From JBAQMG01 sp049302575 (GTDB lineage Bacteria > Bacillota > Desulfitobacteriia > Desulfitobacteriales > Desulfitobacteriaceae), in assembly GCA_049302575.1 (NCBI GenBank), contig JBAQMG010000121.1, forward strand, positions 1 to 19,027: 19,027 bases of DNA, written 5' to 3'. The position numbers and the translations under genes were made by a program. Positions 8,134 through 15,934 of this stretch are shown piece by piece; positions within the stretch are counted from its first letter, which is position 1, and each line of letters begins with the position of its first letter. Below the pieces are notes generated by a model. The model made no database searches. It saw only the letters and a list, made by a program, of their open reading frames with translations, and was not told where the DNA came from.

Positions 8134-9930
8134 GTGGAGCAGCAGAAACAAAAACAAAGGGCAGAGATTCCGGATGCGAATAAATGGCATTTGGAAGATA
8201 TTTTTGATAGTAATGAAAAGTGGGAAGATGAGTTTTCTCAAGTAGAAAGTCTAATCCCTGAAGCTGAAAAGTTTTGCGGGCATCTAGGTGATGGCGCCGA
8301 AACCTTGGTGGCTTGTTTTGAATGGATGGATGGCCTTGGTCGACGTATAGGAGAGGTCTATTCTTATGCACGGATGCGGCGGGATGAGGATAATCGGCAA
8401 ACTATCTATCAAGCTATGAGTGATCGAGCGGGAATGTTATCTGTACGTGTCGGTAGTTCGCTTTCTTTCGTAGTTCCGGAGATACTCGCTTTGCCAGAAA
8501 AATGTTTAGAAGGGTATAGAAAGAATAGTAAACTTGATCTTTATGCTCATACCCTCGAAGATATTGTTCGTAAAAGGAAGCATGTTTTAAGTTCGGTCGA
8601 AGAAAAATTAATAGCGGAAGTCGGAGAATTAGCCGAAGCACCAAGTGCGATCTTTACAATGGCAAATAATGCCGATCTAAAGTTTCCGGTGATTACTGAT
8701 GAAAGTGAACAAAAAGTTGAATTAACTAAAGGGAACTATATTCAGTTTATGGAGAGCGCAAATGGCCGTGTAAGAAAAGAGGCTTTTGAGACACTCTATC
8801 AAACCTATCACAAACAGATCAATACATGGGCAGCAACCCTTAATGCTAGTGTTAAGTCTGATGTTTTTTTTGCCAAAACTCGGCGTTACCCCTCAGCGAT
8901 TGAGTCTTCTTTAGATGATGATAGGGTACCGCTAAAAGTTTATGATTCCTTAATTGAGACTGTACATGAGTATTTACCTGATTTGCATCGTTATATCAAT
9001 CTTAGGAAAAAGGTTTTAGGCCTTAAGGAACTGCATATGTATGATATTTATGTTCCACTAGTGCCTGAGACAAAAATGACCATAAACTATGAACAAGCCC
9101 AAAAAATGGTTGTTGAAGGACTTAAACCTCTGGGCGAGGAATATCAAACTATCTTAAAAGAGGGTTTTTCGTCAGGGTGGGTGGATGTCTACGAAAACGA
9201 GGGGAAAACCAGTGGAGCTTACTCCTGGGGTACTTACGGCACGCACCCTTATGTATTGCTAAATCATCAAGATAATTTGAATTCCATGTTTACGATTGCT
9301 CATGAAATGGGGCATTCTTTGCACAGTTATTTCTCGAATCGCACCCAACCACATATCTATGCCGGGTATACAATTTTCGTGGCTGAGGTGGCCTCAACCC
9401 TTAATGAGTCTTTAGTCATGGAACACTTGATAAAAACCGTAGCTAATCCTATGCTTCTAGCCTACTTGATAAACCATTATCTGGAACAGTTTAGAGGGAC
9501 TATTTTTAGACAAACTATGTTTGCCGAATTTGAAAGAGAAATCCACTCCATTGTTGAACAAGGAGGATCCTTAACAGCGGAAAATCTTTCTAAATGCTAT
9601 CTTGATTTGAATGCTCGCTATTACGGAACTGAACTCATTTTAGATCAGGAAATTGCTATAGAATGGGCTCGGATACCCCATTTTTATAATGCTTTCTATG
9701 TTTATAAGTATGCAACAGGTTTTTCAGCTGCTACGGCTCTAGCAAGGGGAATTTTAGATGAGGGAGCACCAGCTGTGAAAAAATATTTGGACTTTTTATC
9801 AAGTGGTGGTTCGGATTATCCGATCGAGTTATTACGTAAAGCTGGCGTGGATATGGAAACTCCTCAACCAGTACAGGATGCTCTAAAAGTATTTAGTGCA
9901 TTGGTTAGTCATTTAGAACAACTTCTTTAA
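8134..9930 (+). CDS. pepF: Oligoendopeptidase F (M3 family zinc peptidase)
   Basis: Cytoplasmic zinc metallopeptidase cleaving short peptides. From GTG 8134 it has 598 residues, normal for PepF. The zinc site is HEMGHS at 390-395 (ligands H390 and H394, catalytic E391), and E418 in VAEVASTLNES is the likely third ligand. The conserved GAYSWGTYGTHPYVLLNH lies about 20 residues before it. The C-terminal M3 features FYNAFYVYKYATGFSAA and FLSSGGSDYPIELLRKAGVDM are intact. I chose GTG 8134 because GGAGGG (8121-8126) is 7 nt upstream; ATG 8128 is in frame but only 1 nt from that site. The longest open frame starts at 8071, upstream of the -10 box, and is unlikely to be used fully. The gene stands alone between a dead intron and a dead transposase. 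Confidence 0.93.
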   Translation: MEQQKQKQRAEIPDANKWHLEDIFDSNEKWEDEFSQVESLIPEAEKFCGHLGDGAETLVACFEWMDGLGRRIGEVYSYARMRRDEDNRQTIYQAMSDRAGMLSVRVGSSLSFVVPEILALPEKCLEGYRKNSKLDLYAHTLEDIVRKRKHVLSSVEEKLIAEVGELAEAPSAIFTMANNADLKFPVITDESEQKVELTKGNYIQFMESANGRVRKEAFETLYQTYHKQINTWAATLNASVKSDVFFAKTRRYPSAIESSLDDDRVPLKVYDSLIETVHEYLPDLHRYINLRKKVLGLKELHMYDIYVPLVPETKMTINYEQAQKMVVEGLKPLGEEYQTILKEGFSSGWVDVYENEGKTSGAYSWGTYGTHPYVLLNHQDNLNSMFTIAHEMGHSLHSYFSNRTQPHIYAGYTIFVAEVASTLNESLVMEHLIKTVANPMLLAYLINHYLEQFRGTIFRQTMFAEFEREIHSIVEQGGSLTAENLSKCYLDLNARYYGTELILDQEIAIEWARIPHFYNAFYVYKYATGFSAATALARGILDEGAPAVKKYLDFLSSGGSDYPIELLRKAGVDMETPQPVQDALKVFSALVSHLEQLL

Positions 9931-10305
9931 AGACTTACGGGATGTAATCTCACTTCATTGATAAGGCTGAATCGTCAGAACATGTTTCCTATAACACCAG
10001 TAGTCTTAACAAGACTTAGAATAATTTTAGGTGCTAAAACTATAGAAATAGAAAAATAAAACAATGTTTTAAAGCTTCATTATACAAATCCGTAAATTTT
10101 ATTTTACTTATTTGAGGAAGCCGATGCTTTATTTTTTTCTGGTACTTTTGAATCTATTTCATACCAGTGATTAAGTAAAATCAAAGTTACTTGACAGTCA
10201 AAAGTTCTACGTAGAAATCGTTCATAAAAATACGCACAATATCGGAAAACACAGTTAAATAGTCTTGAAAAGATACCGTGAATTTTTAAAGGAGATCACA
10301 AGAGA
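9931..10305. other. Gene-free AT-rich stretch after pepF
   Basis: No coding frame is convincing here. A weak hairpin, AGTCTT-AAC-AAGACT, lies at 10002-10016. Two adjacent palindromes, TTGACAGTCAA (10191-10201) and TTCTACGTAGAA (10205-10216), are visible, with no clear function. No strong terminator for pepF was found. The stretch ends with a plausible ribosome site, AAAGGAG, around 10288-10294. Confidence 0.5.
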
Positions 10306-10824
10306 ATGGAGACCTTGTCCATTTTCAAAAGATACCAAGATACCTAGATACCAAGATACCTAGATAAACAACGATATTTCACGTTAATATCAGGATTAGA
10401 GATATAATTGACCATAATAACCAGAATGCGGCTGGACACCCAAAATACTTCATGGTATATGACTGGCGGTGTATCAAATGATCGTATTTTTGGATAAAGC
10501 CCTTATGAGTTTTAGACGCTGTTTTTCTCGTAAACTGGCGTTAATAAGCTCCATTAGGAATCTGAAAACTCAGGCAAACCAGAGTACATTTTCGGACATG
10601 TGTTTGGAGTCGTAGGGATTTTAGCGGGTAACCGGTCGAAACTTTTCTTTATTGCCATAAGTGCCAGTGTGCAAGATGGCGTGAGTAAACTTAAAGATCT
10701 TTTAGGCCACTGTCACCTATTTTTTCGCAAAAACATTTATCGCATTATTGAAAAACATCACCTTCAAAGCAATTTTTGGGCTGCAGCTATCTTGTGGCGG
10801 AAAAAAGTAAAACAAAAAAGCTAA
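10306..10824 (+). pseudogene. Decayed transposase-like gene
   Basis: ATG 10306 sits behind AAAGGAG and starts METLSIFKRY. A run of 8-bp repeats then introduces TAG at 10345, and the same frame continues as YLDKQRYFTLISGLEI before another stop. Further stops follow until 10555. The frame is then open from 10558 to TAA 10822 and encodes KPEYIFGHVFGVVGILAGNR, which resembles the middle of DDE-type transposases (a GH-x-GVVGILAGN pattern followed by FIAISASVQDG). Between these parts a different frame reads HPKYFMVYDWRCIK. No complete catalytic triad and no terminal inverted repeats are visible. The family match rests on pattern recognition alone. The last four bases overlap the end of the - strand gene. 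Confidence 0.45.
10329..10366. repeat. Short tandem repeat, 16-bp unit twice
   Basis: GATACCAAGATACCTA occurs at 10331-10346 and again at 10347-10362, followed by GATA. The array can also be read as alternating 8-bp units AAGATACC and TAGATACC. Removing 24 bp restores an uninterrupted FKRYLDKQRYF reading, so an expansion probably created the premature stop in the transposase-like gene. Confidence 0.7.
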
Positions 10825-13031
10825 GGGTTTTCTGAACTGATGAGTTTTTGAAATCTGGGGTCAAGACGTACTGGAACAAAGTCTTTTTCCTCACGTGCAA
10901 CTTCTTTAACCCCAGGATCAAGCGCAATGGCTTGCTCTAAATATTCTATAACTTTAGTAGGGTTACCCATTCTTCCGTAGATGCTAGCGATTCCGTAATA
11001 ACTCCAAACATCTTGCTTATCAAGTCGTAAGGCTTCTTGGTAAGCAGAGATAGCTGGATCCCAGCGTCCAGCCAGTTCGTTGGCCAATCCTAAGTTAAAA
11101 TGGCCATAAACAAAATTTGGATTGATCTCCAGGGCTTGCTTTATTAAAGCAAGTCCTTCGTCATATTTCCCTTGAAAAGCATAGGTTGCACCTTTGGCAT
11201 TTAAAGCTTGATAGCAACGAGTATCTTTGACAAGAGCTTTATTGAAAAACGTCAAGGCTTGAGAAAATTCCCGCTTGTAATAGAGTTTTAGTCCCTGTTC
11301 ATACAGCTTTAAAGCATCAGCGTTAGTTGTTGGGGATGAATTCTGTGAATTGGAGGAACTGTCGAGTGCGCTATCTTTTATAGGTGATGTTGGAGATGAT
11401 TGTGGGCTTAATTGCTGTTCTATTAAGGTAGTAATTCCTATATCTGGTATGGAAGGACTCGATATTGTAGAAGAATTTTGAGTGTTTTTATCGTTCTTCG
11501 TTAGGCTAGTGAGTTGTAAGAAATTCTGGGATTCCGTGCCCCTTAAAGTATCCCAAATCATTTGATCCGTCAAAAACTCCACTGGAGCACGGTCATCGGT
11601 TAGAATGATGCCATCATTAACGGCAGCTGGGTGAATATTATTATTAAAATATTGCCTAAAAGGTTCTAAGGCAGAGGGCAGATTATTAGTCCCAATCAGG
11701 TTAGAAATTGGTTCATTAGAAGCTAAGACAACATAATTCAAGGAGTCAGGAACAGGTAAGACATATGTGTATTTGAAAACTGATGCTAAAGTACGTTGAA
11801 AGGCTTGCAGGAGTGAAGAAGAAGGAGAAATGGCATTAATGTTCATGGCTAAAATGCCCCCAGGGTTTAGGTGTTCTTGGACGATCTGATAAAATTCCTG
11901 AGTGGAAAGATGGAAAGGAATATAAATTTGTTGGGTATAAGCATCAACAATGACTAAATCTGTCTTATCCGACCTAGAATTTAAAAAAGTTCGAGCATCG
12001 GCATTAACAACTTGTCCTTCTGTGCCATCTAACCCGAAAAACTTTTTGCCTAAGGGAATAACCTCTGGATCAATCTCCACACCTGTTAGAGATAGAGCGG
12101 GTAAGGCTTGACGTACCCAATAGTTAAATAGGCTAAGCATAGTACCACCAGCTGAGCCTAAAATCCAGACCTTGGGTTTCTTCTCTTCATTGCGGAGAAA
12201 GGGTAAAAGCAGATAATAGTCATAGTAGTCTTGGGGAATTAAACCATGATTAGGACGGGAAATAGACTGCACCCCACCACCCTCATTATAGACGAGGGCA
12301 ACACTATCATCATTTTGACGAACAACTTGTACATATTGATAGGAAGTTTCTTTTTCCCATAATATTTCTTGATTGGCTTTGACTATGTGTGGAGTCAAAA
12401 AAAGCAGGAGAAGGGGGATGACTGCAAGAAAATAGGCCCAGCTGCGTTTTAAACCTAGAGCCGAGATCATAATTAGCATAAAGGCAGCACAATAAATAGT
12501 AGATTTTGTTCCAATCGAAGGGATTAGTACTAAAGCGGGTAAAAAGGTTCCTAATAAACTTCCTAAAGTTGAAAAGGCATTCAGTCGTCCGCTGATTTTA
12601 CCAGTATCCTGAGCGCTTGGTGAACTAAGTCGCAAAGCAAAAGGACTAACCATTGCCAATAGGAAAATAGGTGGTGCTAAAACCAATAAAGTACAGACGA
12701 AAGCAATTAAGGTAATACTAATCGGGGTTGCTAAGATACCCGCAGTTAAGAAGTGGAAGATTCCTTGGGAGATTAGAGGAATAAGTGTTAAGATTAAACC
12801 AGCGGCTATTGATAACGAAAAGAGTAGCTTTGGTTCAGGATGCCGATCTGCCAAACGTCCCCCGAAAAAATAACCCGCGGACATGGCAAGTAAAATAATA
12901 CCGATGATATTAGCCCAAACTATGATGGACGTTCCAAAATAGGGAGCGATTAGTCGTGAGGCGGTCATTTCTGTAGACATAATAGTAGCCCCAGTAATAA
13001 AAACAAACAAATAGAGAAATCGTTGCGACAT
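10821..13031 (-). CDS. Membrane protein with spermidine-synthase-like and TPR domains
   Basis: A three-part protein of 736 residues. Residues 1 to about 215 carry roughly six to seven hydrophobic membrane segments. Residues about 225-500 form a spermidine-synthase-like Rossmann methyltransferase fold with WILGSAGGTML (glycine motif), GVEIDPEVI (acidic nucleoside-binding motif), NADARTFL and DLVIVDAYTQQIYIPFHLST. In true aminopropyltransferases the last motif is near DSSDP; here that catalytic aspartate is absent, so polyamine synthesis is doubtful. A Ser/Thr/Asn-rich linker (about 505-570) leads to three or four TPR repeats (about 575-710). The start is ATG at 13031, with GGAGGT just upstream; the longer GTG start at 13043 overlaps that site and is unlikely. 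A TGATCT-T-AGATCA palindrome lies at 13050-13062. The substrate is unknown. Confidence 0.85.
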   Translation of the reverse strand: MSQRFLYLFVFITGATIMSTEMTASRLIAPYFGTSIIVWANIIGIILLAMSAGYFFGGRLADRHPEPKLLFSLSIAAGLILTLIPLISQGIFHFLTAGILATPISITLIAFVCTLLVLAPPIFLLAMVSPFALRLSSPSAQDTGKISGRLNAFSTLGSLLGTFLPALVLIPSIGTKSTIYCAAFMLIMISALGLKRSWAYFLAVIPLLLLFLTPHIVKANQEILWEKETSYQYVQVVRQNDDSVALVYNEGGGVQSISRPNHGLIPQDYYDYYLLLPFLRNEEKKPKVWILGSAGGTMLSLFNYWVRQALPALSLTGVEIDPEVIPLGKKFFGLDGTEGQVVNADARTFLNSRSDKTDLVIVDAYTQQIYIPFHLSTQEFYQIVQEHLNPGGILAMNINAISPSSSLLQAFQRTLASVFKYTYVLPVPDSLNYVVLASNEPISNLIGTNNLPSALEPFRQYFNNNIHPAAVNDGIILTDDRAPVEFLTDQMIWDTLRGTESQNFLQLTSLTKNDKNTQNSSTISSPSIPDIGITTLIEQQLSPQSSPTSPIKDSALDSSSNSQNSSPTTNADALKLYEQGLKLYYKREFSQALTFFNKALVKDTRCYQALNAKGATYAFQGKYDEGLALIKQALEINPNFVYGHFNLGLANELAGRWDPAISAYQEALRLDKQDVWSYYGIASIYGRMGNPTKVIEYLEQAIALDPGVKEVAREEKDFVPVRLDPRFQKLISSENP

Positions 13032-13227
13032 ATCTACCTCCACTTACTTTGATCTTAGATCAGCTTCTTAGATTACTCAATTGATCCTAGCACCAACCAG
13101 ACATGCCTTTATATTATCTATACTTCAAGGTATAATTAGCCATAGAACCTATTTATTCCTGCAAAGGTTGCTGATTCAGGATAAATGCTTGTTTTTTATT
13201 GTTTTTGAGTATATTACAATTTTAGGT

Positions 13228-13260
13228 GCGATTTCGAACCCCGTGCATCGCGCTTCGGGG
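13228..13260 (+). promoter_or_regulatory. Possible pseudoknot or alternative hairpin before a ribosome site
   Basis: GCGAT (13228-13232) can pair with ATCGC (13247-13251), and CCCCG (13239-13243) with CGGGG (13256-13260). The pairings interlock, so they either form an H-type pseudoknot or exclude each other. The GGAGG of the next gene starts 2 nt later, so translational control is conceivable. No known riboswitch family is recognised. Confidence 0.25.
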
Positions 13261-13274
13261 CTGGAGGTGATTGT

Positions 13275-13562
13275 TTGACTAAGGCCAAGCCCACAGTAGA
13301 TGACCTACGTCGGCTCATTGGGTATTTAATCATTACTTTTTTAGCGACCTTTCTATATTTTCCTTTTTTATGGGTTGTAAATCTCGGGAGCCTGCATTCG
13401 GATCTCTATCAACACTGGCTTATCTGTTCGGCTTTAATCGTAATCTTTAATTTAGGCTTTTATTTTTGGCGTTATCCTCAAGCTTTACTCAAAAATTTAA
13501 TGATTTTAGTATTTATGAACTTATTTGCTATGAGTTTTGAATATTTATGGATTTTGAGTTAA
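13275..13562 (+). CDS. Small membrane protein of unknown function, three helices
   Basis: A 95-residue protein starting at TTG 13275, 7 nt after GGAGG (13263-13267). After a short charged N-terminus (TKAKPTVDDLRRL) it has three hydrophobic stretches: about 17-37 (IITFLATFLYFPFLWVV), 48-66 (WLICSALIVIFNLGFYF) and 74-94 (LMILVFMNLFAMSFEYLWIL). The extent and the well-placed ribosome site support a real integral membrane protein, but I do not recognise a family. It is divergent from the - strand fusion gene, and an intergenic hairpin follows it before the Mrp gene. Function cannot be inferred. Confidence 0.65.
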   Translation: MTKAKPTVDDLRRLIGYLIITFLATFLYFPFLWVVNLGSLHSDLYQHWLICSALIVIFNLGFYFWRYPQALLKNLMILVFMNLFAMSFEYLWILS

Positions 13563-13600
13563 AATAAACTATAGTATTAGAATGATTATGGCCTGTTCTA

Positions 13601-13648
13601 AAGAAAGCTTGGCTTCCGCCAAGCCTTTGGAGAAAGCCAAGCTTTCTT
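13601..13648. terminator. Terminator-like hairpin with an alternative fold
   Basis: AAGAAAGCTTGGCTT (13601-13615) pairs perfectly over 15 bp with AAGCCAAGCTTTCTT (13634-13648). Inside it, GCTTGGC-TTCC-GCCAAGC (13607-13624) can form a separate 7-bp hairpin using the same 5' arm. The long stem probably terminates transcription of the small membrane gene. The poly-T tract is short, so function as an attenuator or a bidirectional terminator is also possible. Confidence 0.6.
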
Positions 13649-13700
13649 ATACTGATCTAGAATTTATACTTTTTGATAGTGCTAAGGAGGCGTAAAATCA

Positions 13701-14528
13701 ATGAGCGAAAGTTGCGATAGCTGTTCTGCAGTTGGTACATGTTCGTCAGAGAGTCATGCGACAGATAAACTATTATCAGAGGCACAAAAGCTTAGTAAAG
13801 TAGGAAAACTCATCGCCATAATGAGTGGTAAGGGCGGGGTTGGAAAGTCTGCCGTTACGGGAATGTTAGCTGTTAGTTTAAGACGTCAAGGGTATAAGGT
13901 AGGAATACTTGATGCCGATATAACTGGACCAAGTATCCCAAAGATTTTTGGAGTAACGGAAAAAGCGACAGTTAATTCCTCAGGAGTAATTGTTCCTCAA
14001 AGTAGCGAAGGCATCAAGATCATGTCGCTTAATCTTATGCTTGACAATGAAGATGACCCAGTTATCTGGCGAGGTACGATCATCACTCAAATTGTCAATC
14101 AATTTTGGACAGACGTTGTCTGGGGGGAGTTGGATTTTTTACTGGTAGATATGCCGCCCGGAACAGGGGACGTACCTATAACTGTTTTTCAGTCGTTGCC
14201 GTTAGATGGAATTGTGATTGTTACTAGTCCACAACAGTTAGCTAATATGGTGGTTGGCAAAGCTATTAACATGGCGAAGAAATATGATGCCAATTTCTAT
14301 GGCTTGATCGAAAACATGGCCTATTTAGAGTGTTCGGATTGTCAAAAAAATATTGAGGTTTTTGGAAAGTCTAAAGGTCAAGCAATGGCTCAACAGAGTG
14401 AGATCCCTTATTTAGGAGAACTACCGTTAGATCCTAAATTAGCATTATTGTGTGATGCGGGTAGAATTGAAGACTATCAATCGGCTGCCTTTGACAAAAT
14501 TACAGCACGCTTAACTGAAAAAATTTGA
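13701..14528 (+). CDS. mrp: Mrp/NBP35-type Fe-S cluster carrier ATPase
   Basis: Cytosolic P-loop ATPase of the Mrp/ApbC/NBP35 family, which holds and transfers Fe-S clusters. The deviant Walker A is GKGGVGKS at 43-50 (both lysines present), followed by DADITGPSIP and the Walker B-like LDFLLVDMPPGTGD. The C-terminal cluster motif is C211-x2-C214 in LECSDCQKNIEVFG. The N-terminus has extra cysteines, MSESCDSCSAVGTC (C5, C8, C14), as in NBP35-like proteins that bind a second cluster. The 275-residue length is normal. The start ATG follows AAGGAGG. Client apoproteins are unknown; a HesB-like selenoprotein lies about 2 kb downstream in a separate transcription unit, so a shared role in Fe-S biogenesis is only suggestive. 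Confidence 0.92.
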   Translation: MSESCDSCSAVGTCSSESHATDKLLSEAQKLSKVGKLIAIMSGKGGVGKSAVTGMLAVSLRRQGYKVGILDADITGPSIPKIFGVTEKATVNSSGVIVPQSSEGIKIMSLNLMLDNEDDPVIWRGTIITQIVNQFWTDVVWGELDFLLVDMPPGTGDVPITVFQSLPLDGIVIVTSPQQLANMVVGKAINMAKKYDANFYGLIENMAYLECSDCQKNIEVFGKSKGQAMAQQSEIPYLGELPLDPKLALLCDAGRIEDYQSAAFDKITARLTEKI

Positions 14529-14582
14529 AGGACTCAGCTATCTTAGCGAGAAATGTATAAGACTAATAAATAATATTTTTTT

Positions 14583-14614
14583 AAAGGAGGTGTCCCGGCT
14601 TTAGTCGGGAAGGA
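14583..14614 (+). promoter_or_regulatory. Hairpin between Shine-Dalgarno and start codon of ahcY
   Basis: The strong AAAGGAGG site (14583-14590) lies 24 nt before the ATG, too far for normal use. Between them TCCCGGC (14593-14599) pairs with GTCGGGA (14604-14610), one G-U pair included, around a TTTA loop. Folding leaves about 6 unpaired nt between SD and ATG, a normal distance. AAGGA directly touching the ATG is too close to act alone. Confidence 0.55.
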
Positions 14615-15862
14615 ATGGAATCAACAATTCGTGATCTAGCGTTGGCTCCGCAAGGACAACGAAAAATCGATTGGGTTAATACACATATGCCTGTGTTAAA
14701 TAGTTTAAGACAGGAATTTGAACGTGATCAGCCCTTTGCAGGGAAGAAGGTCGTTATTTGTTTGCATCTTGAGGCGAAGACGGGCTATTTGGCAAAAGTA
14801 ATTCAGGCAGGAGGGGCTGAGGTAACGGTGGTTGCCAGTAACCCTCTTTCAACGCAGGATGATGTTGTTGCAGCCTTAGTTCAAGGAGGAATCCGGGCTC
14901 ATGCTTGGTACGGAGCGACTGATGTGGAATATCGGACTCATCTCAACCTAGCTTTAGATTTTAAACCTGATTATATTATTGATGATGGTGGAGATTTGGT
15001 TTCTACAATACATCAAGAAAGACGGGAATTACTGTCCCATGTTATCGGGGGGGCAGAGGAGACTACTACAGGTATCTTACGACTCAGGTCCATGGAGAAG
15101 AATGGGGATCTTTGTTTCCCGATGATCGCAGTCAATGATGCGGAGTGCAAATACCTTTTCGACAATCGCTACGGGACTGGACAATCCGTTTGGGAGGGTA
15201 TCATGCGTACGACAAATTTGGTTGTTGCTGGTAAAACCGCTGTTGTGGCAGGTTATGGATGGTGTGGTAAGGGTGTATCTCTAAGAGCAAAAGGACTGGG
15301 TGCTCGAGTCATTGTTTGCGAGGTGGATCCAATTAAAGCTAATGAAGCTTGGATGGACGGCTTTCTAGTAATGCCGATGCTTGAAGCTTCTAAAGTTGGA
15401 GATGTTTTTATTACTGTAACAGGAAATAAGGATATAATTACCAAAGATCATTTCCAACTAATGAAGTCAGGAGCGATTCTCTGCAACGCCGGACACTTCG
15501 ATGTCGAGGTAAATCGCGTGGAATTGGCTGCCTTAGCAGAATCTCAACGTACTGTTCGTCCTAATATTGAGGAGTATGTTTTACCTAGTGATAAAAGAAT
15601 ATACCTCCTAGCTGAGGGTAGGTTAGTCAATTTAGCAGCCGGTGATGGTCACCCTGCGGAAGTTATGGATATGACTTTTGCTTTACAAGCTCTTTCCTTG
15701 CGTTATTTAGCGGACAATGCTGGAAAACTCGAACCACGTGTTTTTAGTGTTCCTAAAGAGATAGACAAACGAGTAGCCTTGTTGCGCCTAGAGTCGCTGA
15801 ATCTAACTATTGATAGGTTAAGTAACGAACAAGAACAATATTTAGGCTCTTGGAACCATTGA
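14615..15862 (+). CDS. ahcY: S-adenosylhomocysteine hydrolase
   Basis: Cytosolic NAD-dependent enzyme cleaving S-adenosylhomocysteine to adenosine and homocysteine, which removes the inhibitory product of SAM-dependent methylation. Conserved elements appear in order: HLEAKTGYL (51-59), DDGGDL (123-128), GGAEETTTGILRL (145-157), NDAECKYLFDNRYGTGQS (174-191, with K179 and D183 as the usual substrate-binding pair), the NAD-binding GYGWCGKG (213-220), and ILCNAGHFDVE (288-298). The 415-residue length fits the shorter bacterial/archaeal form, which lacks the insertion and the C-terminal KYRY tail of eukaryotic enzymes. ATG 14615 gives the typical STIRDLALAPQGQRKIDWV opening. A structured ribosome site precedes it. 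S-inosylhomocysteine hydrolases are close relatives and cannot be excluded by motifs alone. Confidence 0.93.
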   Translation: MESTIRDLALAPQGQRKIDWVNTHMPVLNSLRQEFERDQPFAGKKVVICLHLEAKTGYLAKVIQAGGAEVTVVASNPLSTQDDVVAALVQGGIRAHAWYGATDVEYRTHLNLALDFKPDYIIDDGGDLVSTIHQERRELLSHVIGGAEETTTGILRLRSMEKNGDLCFPMIAVNDAECKYLFDNRYGTGQSVWEGIMRTTNLVVAGKTAVVAGYGWCGKGVSLRAKGLGARVIVCEVDPIKANEAWMDGFLVMPMLEASKVGDVFITVTGNKDIITKDHFQLMKSGAILCNAGHFDVEVNRVELAALAESQRTVRPNIEEYVLPSDKRIYLLAEGRLVNLAAGDGHPAEVMDMTFALQALSLRYLADNAGKLEPRVFSVPKEIDKRVALLRLESLNLTIDRLSNEQEQYLGSWNH

Positions 15863-15872
15863 TTCGAGGCGA

Positions 15873-15900
15873 GATGTGCGATGTACGATGCGTGATGTTA
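15873..15900. repeat. Four heptamers of the form GATGNNN
   Basis: GATG recurs exactly every 7 bp at 15873, 15880, 15887 and 15894 (GATGTGC, GATGTAC, GATGCGT, GATGTTA). The array starts about 10 bp after the SAH hydrolase stop. It is a short degenerate tandem repeat of unknown role. Confidence 0.5.
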
Positions 15901-15934
15901 TTTATACAGGGCCAGATTTGTTAATTGAAAATAG

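Noticed and set aside
8033..8245. 70-codon + strand frame overlapping the pepF start
   Set aside because: It is out of frame with pepF, spans its promoter and shows no domain; pepF accounts for the coding signal.
10267..10366. CRISPR-like array from the repeated GATACC words
   Set aside because: The units are adjacent 8/16-bp tandem repeats without spacers; no cas genes are present.
13081..13278. 65-codon + strand frame before the small membrane gene
   Set aside because: The ATT/ATG start has no ribosome site, the frame spans the probable control region and overlaps the better supported gene at 13275.
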